DNA of 64,000 bases from a virus: IMG/VR virus record IMGVR_UViG_3300042484_001556, positions 1-64,000 of that record, one strand, 5' to 3'. This document shows positions 47,150 through 54,976 of this stretch, in pieces. Both the position numbers and the translations under genes were made by a program. The notes below the pieces were generated by a model. That model had not been told where the DNA came from, did no database searches, and saw only the letters and a program-made list of their open reading frames with translations. The stretch's first letter is position 1. Every line of letters starts with the position of its first letter.

Positions 47150-47637
47150 AAGATTTAACAGTAGGATTTACATGCTCATCCTTTGATCTTTTCCACGCAG
47201 GTCATGTTGTTATGCTTGAAGAAGCTAAACGACAATGCGATTACCTTATTGTAGGTATTCAAACAGATCCTACAATGGATAGAGATACAAAGAATAAGCC
47301 TGTTCAATCTATTATAGAAAGACAGATACAAGTCAAAGCATGTAAATATGTAGATGAGGTTGTTATCTATAATACTGAAAAAGAACTAGAAGATATTCTT
47401 ATGACTTTACCAATTAATGTTAGAATATTGGGTGAAGAATATAAGGATTTGGAATTTACGGGTAAAGATATTTGTTTAAAACGAAGTATCAAATTCTTTT
47501 ACAATAAAAGAGATCATTACTTTAGTTCGACTGATCTTCGTAAAAGAGTATTTGAAACAGAAGTTAAGAAAAGGGGGTTAGTATGGCCAGAAAACAGCAC
47601 CACGAATGCTTCGAATGTGACGCCGTCTTCAAAATAA
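47146..47637 (+). CDS. Cytidylyltransferase-family protein (TagD-like)
   Basis: A 163-residue nucleotidyltransferase with the signature FTCSSFDLFHAGHVVMLEEA (His17 and His20 form HxGH), followed by YLIVGIQTD and IIERQIQVKACKYVDEV. The C-terminal SSTDLRKRV fits the STS/TS-x-R region. The family couples CTP or ATP to phosphorylated alcohols, as in glycerol-3-phosphate cytidylyltransferase. Whether it makes a lipid or sugar precursor, or modifies nucleotides, is unknown. It overlaps the dCMP deaminase by 4 bases and the next small gene by 55 bases. Confidence 0.88.
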   Translation: MKDLTVGFTCSSFDLFHAGHVVMLEEAKRQCDYLIVGIQTDPTMDRDTKNKPVQSIIERQIQVKACKYVDEVVIYNTEKELEDILMTLPINVRILGEEYKDLEFTGKDICLKRSIKFFYNKRDHYFSSTDLRKRVFETEVKKRGLVWPENSTTNASNVTPSSK

Positions 47638-47756
47638 GTTATGATCTAGATGAAAATTACTATAAAGTAAAAAATTGTCCCTTCTGCGGCACCTCAATGG
47701 ATGCCGAGGAAGAAGATCGATATGAAGATAACGAGTATGACGAAGACGTGTCCTAA
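47583..47756 (+). CDS. Zinc-ribbon microprotein (57 aa)
   Basis: A 57-residue gene read in the frame of ATG 47583, preceded by AGGGGG. It begins MARKQHHECFECDAVF and has a second pair in NCPFCGTSMD, then a highly acidic tail (EEEDRYEDNEYDEDVS). This HHECFxC...CPFC form is familiar from T4-like marine phages. It overlaps the preceding and following genes. Confidence 0.83.
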   Translation: MARKQHHECFECDAVFKISYDLDENYYKVKNCPFCGTSMDAEEEDRYEDNEYDEDVS

Positions 47757-48090
47757 GTGTAATACAACGCACAACAAACCCGGCAAATTTTGTAGCCGGG
47801 TTTGTGCCAACTCCCGGCAATGGACATCTGAGCAAAAACAGGTATTCTCACAAAAACAAAAAGAATATATGGCCACGGAAGAGTCCGAAGGTCACAGATA
47901 TAAAAAATCTATACAAACCACCATGCTACATAAAACGGGGCGCATGGGTTCTGGTTTAGCAACAGAACGGCTTGAAGATGTTATGACTGACCCCGATGAT
48001 TATTTTTTAGTACCACCTAGACAGGAAATAGATACGTTTGTTGAGGATGGCGATCTTTGGGAGGTCGTAGATGACTACAATAAATACTAA
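47722..48090 (+). CDS. Zinc-finger phage protein (HNH-associated type)
   Basis: About 122 residues from ATG 47722; ATG 47701 (no ribosome site) and ATG 47737 are alternatives. An N-terminal finger TCPKCNTTHNKPGKFCSRVCANSR resembles fingers that accompany phage HNH nucleases, but no HNH core follows. The C-terminus is acidic (VPPRQEIDTFVEDGDLWEVVDDYN). It may be a DNA-binding remnant or a regulator. Confidence 0.72.
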   Translation: MKITSMTKTCPKCNTTHNKPGKFCSRVCANSRQWTSEQKQVFSQKQKEYMATEESEGHRYKKSIQTTMLHKTGRMGSGLATERLEDVMTDPDDYFLVPPRQEIDTFVEDGDLWEVVDDYNKY

Positions 48091-48108
48091 TTTAGAATTG
48101 GTATTTTT

Positions 48109-48516
48109 ATGTGGATATATGATAATAACCCGTTAATAGATATTCCAGAAACAGCATATGGTTTTGTATACTTGATTACTAATATTACTAACGGTAAAAA
48201 ATATATAGGAAAAAAATTGTTTTGGTTTCGTAAGACAAAACAAGTTAAAGGTAAAAAGAAACGTATTAAGGTTGAATCGGATTGGAGAGACTATTGGTCC
48301 TCATCTGACGAAGTCAAAAAAGATGTAGAACTCTTTGGTGCGGATAAATTTATAAGAGAAATACTGCACATATGCCCCAATAAAGGGCTGTGCAATTATT
48401 TAGAAGCGCGCGAACAAATGGATCGTCGAGTTCTTGAATCGGATTTATATTATAATGGCCAAATACAATGCAGAGTTCACAAAACTCACATAAAGAACCT
48501 TGCAAAAAATAAATGA
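48109..48516 (+). CDS. GIY-YIG-like nuclease (SegE-like)
   Basis: A 135-residue protein with GFVYLITNITNGKKYIGKKLF at residues ~18-38. This fits the GIY-YIG core (VYLI..KKYIGKK), though the first glycine-Ile-Tyr is FVYL. WRDYWSSSDEVKKDVELFGADKFIREIL and an EAREQMDRRVL helix with the expected Glu follow. Similar proteins occur in T4-like phages as SegE-type endonucleases. It is not inserted in an intron here and may cut DNA during competition or recombination. The stop overlaps the next gene (ATGA). Confidence 0.82.
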   Translation: MWIYDNNPLIDIPETAYGFVYLITNITNGKKYIGKKLFWFRKTKQVKGKKKRIKVESDWRDYWSSSDEVKKDVELFGADKFIREILHICPNKGLCNYLEAREQMDRRVLESDLYYNGQIQCRVHKTHIKNLAKNK

Positions 48517-49268
48517 TATTCGTCTCACTTTTATTGTTAACGGCATTAGCAATCTCAGGCATAGCGGGATATTTTTCAATCGTAGGATTGGCTCATATAT
48601 TCTCTGCAAATGTACTACCTATAGTTATTATGGGTTGCATACTTGAGGTTGGAAAGCTTGTTACTGCATCGTTTGTATATAGACAATGGAACAAAATTAA
48701 TATATTGATGAAGACATATTTCGTCATTAGTATTATCATATTATCTATTATTACCTCCTTAGGTATTTTTGGTTATCTATCAAAATCATATACATCTGAT
48801 TCTGCTGGAATATATGATAGTGAAACACAAATAACAACTACTAAAAATTTAATAGATATAGAACGTAAGCGGTTGGATAATCTATTAGATAGGCAATCTA
48901 AAAGAGAAACGTCGAATAAAAAATTAGATGCAGAAATTCAGAATTCACAAAATAGAATTTCTACACTAACTAAGGATTTTGGCGAAATACAAAAAAACAA
49001 AAATAAACAGAATGCTGATATTGGCCCTATTCGATATATCTCTGAGCTAGTATATCAGAAAAATGATATGGAAACAATTGATCGAGCAGTTCGTCTTATT
49101 ATTATGGCATTGATGTTTGTATTTGACCCGTTAGCTATTTTATTAGTTATAGCTGCGAATATGCTTCTACATCAAAGAAAACATAAGATTCGTCCAAAAT
49201 ACTCAAAACATTCAATAGAAATTGACAAAAGCTCGGTATTTAACATAGAAAATAAAGACTTCGGATAA
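48513..49268 (+). CDS. Conserved four-helix membrane protein with coiled coil
   Basis: A 251-residue protein. Three N-terminal membrane segments (residues ~2-22, 32-56, 66-90) are followed by a ~60-residue coiled coil (IDIERKRLDNLLDRQSKRETSNKKL). A fourth membrane segment lies near 190-215 (LIIMALMFVFDPLAILLVIAANMLL). I recognise the arrangement from T4-like marine phages. It could act in superinfection exclusion or membrane remodelling; no evidence decides this. Confidence 0.85.
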   Translation: MIFVSLLLLTALAISGIAGYFSIVGLAHIFSANVLPIVIMGCILEVGKLVTASFVYRQWNKINILMKTYFVISIIILSIITSLGIFGYLSKSYTSDSAGIYDSETQITTTKNLIDIERKRLDNLLDRQSKRETSNKKLDAEIQNSQNRISTLTKDFGEIQKNKNKQNADIGPIRYISELVYQKNDMETIDRAVRLIIMALMFVFDPLAILLVIAANMLLHQRKHKIRPKYSKHSIEIDKSSVFNIENKDFG

Positions 49269-49276
49269 TATAAATA
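49269..49276 (+). promoter_or_regulatory. T4-type late promoter TATAAATA
   Basis: A perfect TATAAATA begins right after the preceding stop and lies 25 bases before the ATG at 49301. It opens the second fibre/adhesin island. Confidence 0.75.
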
Positions 49277-49300
49277 TTGTGGTAAATTTAAAGGATTAAT

Positions 49301-49738
49301 ATGGCTTTAACTAAAATTAAAAGTAGCGGTATAGCTCCTGCTGCAATCACCGCAACTAATATAGCTCCTGCTGCAATCACCGCAAATAATATATCTACAG
49401 GTGCAGTAGCTGATTTGTTAATTGCGGGCACATTTACAACGATTGAAGCAAATGGTAGAATTAGCTCTACCGTGTCCTCCGGTGACAAAATACTAGTTGA
49501 AGCAAATGGTAGAATTAGTTCGACCGTGTCCTCCGGTGACAAAATACTAGTTGAAGCAAATGGTAGAATTAGTTCGACCGTGTCCTCCGGTGACAAAATA
49601 CTAGTTGAAGCAAATGGTAGAATTAGTTCGACCGTGTCCTCCGGTGACAAAATACTAGTTGAAGCAAATGGTAGAATTAGCTCTACCGCAACAGAATTAG
49701 ATTTTAATCCGCTATCACTAATGCTATCAGGAATGTAA
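49301..49738 (+). CDS. Repeat-containing fibre protein
   Basis: A 145-residue protein. It starts with two 10-residue repeats (IAPAAITATN; IAPAAITANN). Four full 18-residue units (EANGRISSTVSSGDKILV) follow, then a partial fifth, and it ends ATELDFNPLSLMLSGM. The regular beta-forming repeats suggest a short fibre shaft. The following gene (49747) is a paralogue of 29257, so it sits where the short fibre 28786 sits in the other island. It has its own perfect late promoter. Confidence 0.82.
   Translation: MALTKIKSSGIAPAAITATNIAPAAITANNISTGAVADLLIAGTFTTIEANGRISSTVSSGDKILVEANGRISSTVSSGDKILVEANGRISSTVSSGDKILVEANGRISSTVSSGDKILVEANGRISSTATELDFNPLSLMLSGM
49331..49390 (+). repeat. 30-bp tandem repeat (2 copies)
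   Basis: Units 49331-49360 and 49361-49390 differ at one base and encode the IAPAAITA repeat near the fibre N-terminus. Confidence 0.85.
49445..49688 (+). repeat. 54-bp tandem repeat (4.5 copies) in coding sequence
   Basis: Units start at 49445, 49499, 49553, 49607 and 49661 (partial). The middle copies are identical, while the first and last share a different variant (GCTCTACC in place of GTTCGACC), a pattern expected from recent expansion inside the array. Each unit is 18 codons. Confidence 0.93.
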
Positions 49739-49746
49739 GGAACAAT

Positions 49747-50076
49747 ATGGCAACTAAAATTAAAGTATTAGGGCAAGAAATACCATCGGCAGATACCGAT
49801 ACTACATTATATACGGTACCGGCGGCAAATAGCACAATTGCATCCACATTGCAAGTATGCAATCAAGCTAGTAGCGATGCAAAATTTCGTATTGCGGTTA
49901 GACCAGCGGGCGCAGCAATTGCAACAAAACATTATCTATTATATGATACGGTAATACCGGCCAATGACGGTATTTCGTTGACATTGGGGTTAACATTAGC
50001 TGCAACAGATGTTGTTACGGTACGTGCAAATACAGCTAGTGTAAGTTTTAATATATTCGGTTCTGAAATATATTAA
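49747..50076 (+). CDS. Small fibre-associated beta-rich protein
   Basis: A 109-residue close paralogue of the protein at 29257 (MATKIKVLGQEIPSADTDTT; FNIFGSEIY ending), also placed after a short fibre. No catalytic motif. The repeated pairing supports a function in fibre assembly. Confidence 0.83.
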   Translation: MATKIKVLGQEIPSADTDTTLYTVPAANSTIASTLQVCNQASSDAKFRIAVRPAGAAIATKHYLLYDTVIPANDGISLTLGLTLAATDVVTVRANTASVSFNIFGSEIY

Positions 50077-50100
50077 AATTACAAAAATACTATTTTCTAA

Positions 50101-50421
50101 ATGACTACTAAGATAACTCGTAACAACATAAATGATACCGCGTATTACGATATAGCCGGACCCGAATTTACTTCATTAGTGTATCCAGGAGTACAAACTT
50201 CTACGAACACTGCAGGTGGCGACACAATCACTGTTAATGGGCAAGGGTTTAAATCTGGTCTAAGTGTTGTTGCAAATAGTAAAATTGCAAGTGTAGTTAC
50301 ATTTATAAATTCTTCGCAAATTACTTTTACTGCACCGGCGAATCCTGCAGGCACTTATATCTTGTTTATTACGAATCCAAACGGAAGTTTTGCTGTTGCC
50401 CCTGGATTTAGTTATAGTTAA
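50101..50421 (+). CDS. IPT/TIG-domain protein
   Basis: A 106-residue protein. The start MTTKITRNNINDTAYY resembles that of 50449. Residues ~25-106 fit one IPT/TIG immunoglobulin-like fold: ITVNGQGFKSGLSVV, SSQITFTAPANPAGTYILFITNPNG. The same domain opens the next protein, so this gene is a partial duplicate of 50449's N-terminus. Likely a virion adhesion or spacer domain. Confidence 0.82.
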   Translation: MTTKITRNNINDTAYYDIAGPEFTSLVYPGVQTSTNTAGGDTITVNGQGFKSGLSVVANSKIASVVTFINSSQITFTAPANPAGTYILFITNPNGSFAVAPGFSYS

Positions 50422-50448
50422 ATAATTTACTTTAAAGAATGTTGTAAA

Positions 50449-53259
50449 ATGACCACAAAGATTTCTGTACAAAATATTGAAACAGCTACATTAGCCTCTA
50501 TTACGCCTCCTAGAATTACTTCAATTGGTTATGGTGGCGATGATACTGCAACAGATACTGCAGGAAATGTTAGTGTCACTTTGACAGGAGAAGGATTTGC
50601 AGCCGGCGCAAGTGTTTTTATTGATGGCGCCAGTGCAGGATCCGTATCGGTAGTAAGTTCAACTCAAATTACCTTCAATCCTCCAGCGAAACCTGCAGGA
50701 ACATATCCGTTGTATGTTATTAATTCCGATGGTAGTTCTGCTATTGCGATACCTGGAATTAGTTATAGTGGCGTGCCTACGTATACAACTGCTGCAGGTA
50801 ATTTAGCAAACGTATATGAAACAACTTCTTTTAATAGTGCAATAGTTGCGACAGGCGATGCACCTATTGCGTATAGTGTGTACAGCGGAACTTTACCACC
50901 AGGTGCGAATTTAAGTAGCACAGGTAATATTACTGGTACAAGTTCATCTACGGCAAGCCCTACCACATATAATTTTACTGTTCGTGCGTCGGATGCACAG
51001 AATCAAGATACCGATAGGCCTTTTAGTATAACAGTTAATCCCGATATTGTAATTTGGGGTAGCCCAGCTGCAGACGCTATTATAGAACTTGCTGCGGATG
51101 CTGCAATGAGTAATGTTTCATTTATTGCAAATAGTGCAGCAGGATATAGCGTATCATATAGTGCAAATATATTACCAACCGGACTAAGTTTAATCGGGTC
51201 AAATGTTTTTGGTACACCTACTGTGACCGGTAACACTATTAGTGTGGTGACGGCTACTTCGGCGACTACAAATAGAACTACAAACAGAACATTTACTTGG
51301 GTTGTTTCTGTTGCTGCAGAACCTTACTTCAAATCTACTACATTGCTGCTAACCGGTAATGGCACAGATAATGCAAATAATCACGCATTTGTAGACAGTA
51401 GTACTAATGCGTTTGCATTAACACGATATGGCAACGCTACACAAGGATCGCTTACGCCGTTTAGCCCAACTGGCTATAGCGCTTATTTTGATGGTAGCGG
51501 GGATTATTTAACCACTACTGGATTTGGGTTAGCAACTGACTTTACTCTTGAGTTTTGGAGTTATTTCACTGCACAGCCAAGCAGTGGTTATTTTACATCT
51601 GCCAGTAGTATGGGTCCAATCATAGGAATAGAAACTCTTAAAACAATTTTAGGGCAGAATGGAGGCTGGCTTCTTAACCCACCAAATGATTCTAGTGTGT
51701 ATCCAAATGGCGTGTCTCCAATAAATCAATGGAATCACTGGGCAGTAGTTAGAGCATCTGGCACACTAAAGTTTTACTTAAATGGTATACAGCTTGGATC
51801 TGTTGCAAATACTACTGATTATTCTGCTTCTCAAACTTGGGGAATTGGCGCAGCAGATAACGGCCAAGGCCCAGTAAACGCACCACATTACATGAGCAAC
51901 TTTAGATTTTCAAGTGTTGCTAGATATAGCGGAACAAGTACAACAGTTGCGAACTTTGCATTGCCGACTGCAAATTTTACCAGCGATGCAGATACCATCT
52001 TTTTGGGATTAGCAAGTAACAGATTTAAAGACTCCGGACCAAACAATCGAGCAATAACCGTGGCTGGGGATAGTAAAATAGTAGCCTTCTCTCCATTCGC
52101 ACCCGCTGCCGCATACAGTGCTGCGACTCATGGTGGTAGTATGTACTTTGATGGTACTGGGGACTATCTTACTGGTCCAGCAAATAATGCCGATGTGCTA
52201 CTGGGCACCGGGGACTTTACCTTTGAAGGTTGGTTTTATCAGACAGCCACGAATACATACCCAGGAGTTCTTGAAATTGGTGTACATACGGTAAATGGTA
52301 TTTTGTTTATTGCTAGTAACGGGTCCACCATAACTGCATACGGGCCGGCTGGGTTTATGGGTACAGCAACCGCTCCTCCGTTAAACACTTGGAACCACAT
52401 AGCGTGGGTCCGCAGCAGTGGAACTTTTAAGATTTACGTAAATGGTGTAGGTAATGCCGGCACTGCTAGTGCTAGTAATTTCTCTGATAATACAACCACA
52501 ACGTTCGGGGGAGAAAGCACCAGATCGAATGCGGCGTACACCTATTCTGGATATATGTCGGGGGTACGTTTAGTTAAAGGCACTGCAGTATATACTGCCA
52601 ACTTTACTCCACCCACTGCACCACTAACTGCTATTTCAGGAACATCTTTACTGGTACAAGGAACCAACGCAGGTATTGTTGATGCTTCAGGTAGAAATAA
52701 TTTAGAAACTGTGGGTGACGCTAGAATTAGCACAACAGTGAAGAAATATGGTACTGGCAGTATATATTTTGATGGTACCGGAGATGCCTTGTTCACACGA
52801 ACAAATCCAGCGCTTGCGTTTGAGTCTGGAGATTTTACTGTTGAGTTTTGGGTAAACTTTACTTCTATAGCAAACAGGCAAGATCTGGTATGGTGGGTTC
52901 CTGATAATGATTCTTTACGTGGTGGTATAAGTTGGCGCCTGTCTGGTGACGCACTATGCTATTATGATGCTGCTGTGGGTGCAGCTATAAACACAGCTTG
53001 GTTACCAACAATCAATACCTGGTATCACATTGCACTATCAAGAAGTGGATCATCCACAAGACTGTTTATTGATGGAGTGGCTGGAACCACATACTCAACA
53101 ATACGGCCATATGCTGCCTCGTACAGACTCTATATTGGTAAAGATTCTGCCAGCGATAGTTATCCATTCACCGGATACATGGATGACTTTAGAATAACAA
53201 AAGGCGTGGCAAGATATACAGCAAACTTTACGCCGCCGACAGCACATTTATTGAAATAA
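50449..53259 (+). CDS. Multidomain adhesin: IPT/TIG, Ig-like and three LamG lectin domains
   Basis: A 936-residue protein. Residues ~22-105 form an IPT/TIG domain (VTLTGEGFAAGASV, KPAGTYPLYV). Residues ~110-280 hold two cadherin/He_PIG-like domains (PPGANLSSTGNITGTSSST). Three LamG/concanavalin-like domains follow at about 300-515, 555-735 and 750-935. Each has a YFDGxGDYL entry, FTLEFW/FTFEGW, an NQWNHWAVVR-type strand, and a phrase like FYLNG or IYVNG. LamG domains bind glycans, so a host-surface role is likely. DNA from about 51,320 to 53,259 is less AT-rich than its surroundings, consistent with a separate origin. Confidence 0.87.
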   Translation: MTTKISVQNIETATLASITPPRITSIGYGGDDTATDTAGNVSVTLTGEGFAAGASVFIDGASAGSVSVVSSTQITFNPPAKPAGTYPLYVINSDGSSAIAIPGISYSGVPTYTTAAGNLANVYETTSFNSAIVATGDAPIAYSVYSGTLPPGANLSSTGNITGTSSSTASPTTYNFTVRASDAQNQDTDRPFSITVNPDIVIWGSPAADAIIELAADAAMSNVSFIANSAAGYSVSYSANILPTGLSLIGSNVFGTPTVTGNTISVVTATSATTNRTTNRTFTWVVSVAAEPYFKSTTLLLTGNGTDNANNHAFVDSSTNAFALTRYGNATQGSLTPFSPTGYSAYFDGSGDYLTTTGFGLATDFTLEFWSYFTAQPSSGYFTSASSMGPIIGIETLKTILGQNGGWLLNPPNDSSVYPNGVSPINQWNHWAVVRASGTLKFYLNGIQLGSVANTTDYSASQTWGIGAADNGQGPVNAPHYMSNFRFSSVARYSGTSTTVANFALPTANFTSDADTIFLGLASNRFKDSGPNNRAITVAGDSKIVAFSPFAPAAAYSAATHGGSMYFDGTGDYLTGPANNADVLLGTGDFTFEGWFYQTATNTYPGVLEIGVHTVNGILFIASNGSTITAYGPAGFMGTATAPPLNTWNHIAWVRSSGTFKIYVNGVGNAGTASASNFSDNTTTTFGGESTRSNAAYTYSGYMSGVRLVKGTAVYTANFTPPTAPLTAISGTSLLVQGTNAGIVDASGRNNLETVGDARISTTVKKYGTGSIYFDGTGDALFTRTNPALAFESGDFTVEFWVNFTSIANRQDLVWWVPDNDSLRGGISWRLSGDALCYYDAAVGAAINTAWLPTINTWYHIALSRSGSSTRLFIDGVAGTTYSTIRPYAASYRLYIGKDSASDSYPFTGYMDDFRITKGVARYTANFTPPTAHLLK

Positions 53260-53261
53260 TT

Positions 53262-53447
53262 ATGCAAACAACAATCGCAGATTACGTTTTAAGCAATCCG
53301 GCTAATTCTGACATGGATAAGACCACATTTGAAACGGATTTAATTTTTGATACTATCTTAGATGATGCAGATCCTACGTTGATCTATGTAAACAATAATA
53401 TTGCAATTGCCTGGTATGAGCAAATTGCAATGGTCGGATTTAAATAA
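53262..53447 (+). CDS. Small protein after lectin-like adhesin
   Basis: A 61-residue protein (MQTTIADYVLSNPANSDMD) starting 2 bases after the adhesin stop. It is acidic and probably helical, with no known motif. A conserved slot between adhesin genes suggests a chaperone or assembly role, but this is weak. Confidence 0.65.
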   Translation: MQTTIADYVLSNPANSDMDKTTFETDLIFDTILDDADPTLIYVNNNIAIAWYEQIAMVGFK

Positions 53448-53457
53448 CGAGGAATAC

Positions 53458-54462
53458 ATGAGTTTAAAAAAATCTTCAGCCAGAACAGCACTAAATGCTA
53501 GATTAACACAGGCAAGCCTTATCAATGCAAAAGGACCAACTACCGCAGTTGCAACTAGCTTAGGCACAGTTGTTGCGTCTGGAGGAACACAATCTAATAT
53601 AACTGTATATGGAACAAATTATAGAGTTCACACATTCACAACCAGCGCAAATTTAGTAGTTACAACTGGGGGAAATGTAGATCTTCTAGTTGTCGGTGCA
53701 GGTGGTAGTGCCAGAGGATGGATATCTGCAGTATATGGTAGTAGTGGCGGTGGCGGTGGGGGCGGCGTTTTATTATATGGTGCGTATGAACAATCCATAG
53801 CAGGTGGGGGTCCAATCTATTTAGACGGGGCGAACACCTATACTATTACTATTGGTGCCGGCGGACCAGGAACCGCAAATAACTATGTTAGCGCCACGCA
53901 ACTTGGTAGAGACGGCGGCAATACTATCTTTGCGGGCGGAGTACTTAATCTTGTCGCATATGGCGGAAGAATGGGACCGGCAATCGTATCAACTGATGGC
54001 GTTCTAGGAGGAAATGCAGCCATGTTACCATTTGTATCTAATCAAGGATATCGAGGTGGTTTTCGTGGTACTATAATAACTACCGGCGTTGGTTCCGGCG
54101 GAGGCGGTGGGGCTGGCGGCGCTGGGGAAAGCGGAGCAAATTACCCCGCCCATGTCGGAGGAACTTTCAACGGTGGTCCTGGTATAGCGAGTACAATATC
54201 CGGCACTTGGTCAGGCTATGGTGGCGGTGGCGGTGGCGGCATATACAGGTGGGGCAGCGTAGGAACTTTCTATAGAGGTAAAGGTGGGTTCGGTGGAGGC
54301 GGAGACGCAGGGGGTAATGCTTTTATCATTGCAAATGCCGGCAATGTAAATACTGGGGGCGGTGGTGGCGGAGCTTCATCTCGAGAAAATACTTCAATTT
54401 TAGATAGATCTTCTGCAGGCGCGGGCGGGTCAGGAATTGTAATTGTAAGATACGTAGTTTAA
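53458..54462 (+). CDS. Glycine-rich fibre tip / adhesin
   Basis: I choose ATG 53458 (GAGGA 10 bases upstream; 334 residues) over the in-frame TTG at 53401. The N-terminus (MSLKKSSARTALNARLTQASL) differs from other tips. After a linker (YRVHTFTTSANLVVTTGGN), a GGGGGGGVL-rich lattice spans residues ~85-330 and ends GGSGIVIVRYVV, matching the tips at 14520 and 22576. It is the only glycine-rich tip outside the 1-36 kb block. Confidence 0.84.
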   Translation: MSLKKSSARTALNARLTQASLINAKGPTTAVATSLGTVVASGGTQSNITVYGTNYRVHTFTTSANLVVTTGGNVDLLVVGAGGSARGWISAVYGSSGGGGGGGVLLYGAYEQSIAGGGPIYLDGANTYTITIGAGGPGTANNYVSATQLGRDGGNTIFAGGVLNLVAYGGRMGPAIVSTDGVLGGNAAMLPFVSNQGYRGGFRGTIITTGVGSGGGGGAGGAGESGANYPAHVGGTFNGGPGIASTISGTWSGYGGGGGGGIYRWGSVGTFYRGKGGFGGGGDAGGNAFIIANAGNVNTGGGGGGASSRENTSILDRSSAGAGGSGIVIVRYVV

Positions 54463-54476
54463 TTAAGGAGAAATAA

Positions 54477-54848
54477 ATGAGTCATTTTGCTAAAGTAGAA
54501 AACGGAATTGTAACACAAGTAATTGTTGCGGAACAAGATTTTATTAATACCGGTGCAGTAGGAGATCCTTCTTCATGGGTGCAAACCAGTTATAATACAG
54601 CAGGTGGAGTCCATCGTGACGGAGGAACCCCATTGCGTAAAAACTATGCAGGTATTGGTATGGTATATGATTCGGTTAGAGACGCATTTTATGCAACGCA
54701 ACCATATCCAAGTTGGGTGTTAGATGAGAATACTTGTTATTGGAACGCACCAGTAGCTTTGCCTGAAGATCACGGTACGGGAGACCCTCTTAAGATGTAT
54801 GAGTGGGATGAATCCATTACAAATTGGAAAGAAATTGTTACCGCATAA
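54477..54848 (+). CDS. Conserved marine-phage fibre-accessory protein (MSHFAKV family)
   Basis: A 123-residue paralogue of 27773: MSHFAKVENGIVTQVIVAEQDF, WVQTSYNTAGGVH, RKNYAGIGMVYD, and a Trp-rich end PSWVLDENTCYW...YEWDESITNW. An AAGGAG site lies upstream. It follows a glycine-rich tip, as the 27773 copy does. Last gene of the second fibre island. Confidence 0.87.
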   Translation: MSHFAKVENGIVTQVIVAEQDFINTGAVGDPSSWVQTSYNTAGGVHRDGGTPLRKNYAGIGMVYDSVRDAFYATQPYPSWVLDENTCYWNAPVALPEDHGTGDPLKMYEWDESITNWKEIVTA

Positions 54849-54859
54849 CAATTTTGGAT

Positions 54860-54880
54860 AGACCCAGTAACGCTGGGTCT
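54860..54880 (+). terminator. Hairpin at end of fibre island
   Basis: AGACCCAG (54860-54867) and CTGGGTCT (54873-54880) form a perfect 8-base stem with a TAACG loop just after the 54477 gene. The following sequence is only partly T-rich, so it is a probable but not textbook terminator. Its last base is the first base of the TTGACT promoter box. Confidence 0.6.
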
Positions 54881-54908
54881 TGACTTTCGCACCAATATAT
54901 TATATAAT
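54880..54908 (+). promoter_or_regulatory. Sigma70-like promoter for envelope-protein operon
   Basis: TTGACT at 54880, TATAAT at 54903, 17-base spacer. It directs transcription into the secreted-protein genes at 54977-56959. A hairpin follows in the leader (TCTATG/CATAGA at 54940-54958), and AAAAGGTAA occurs twice nearby. Confidence 0.78.
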
Positions 54909-54939
54909 TACCATGTGACCTAAAAAGGTAACCTTATCC

Positions 54940-54958
54940 TCTATGTTAATAGCATAGA
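54940..54958 (+). promoter_or_regulatory. Leader hairpin
   Basis: TCTATG and CATAGA form a 6-base stem with a 7-base loop, followed by TTTCTTA, about 20 bases before the 54977 ATG. It could be an attenuator or RNA-stability element; only the inverted repeat is seen. Confidence 0.35.
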
Positions 54959-54976
54959 TTTCTTAAAAGGTAAACA

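Noticed and set aside
49445-49688. Regular repeats as a CRISPR array
   Set aside because: Units are directly tandem with no spacers, are in frame and encode a repeated peptide.
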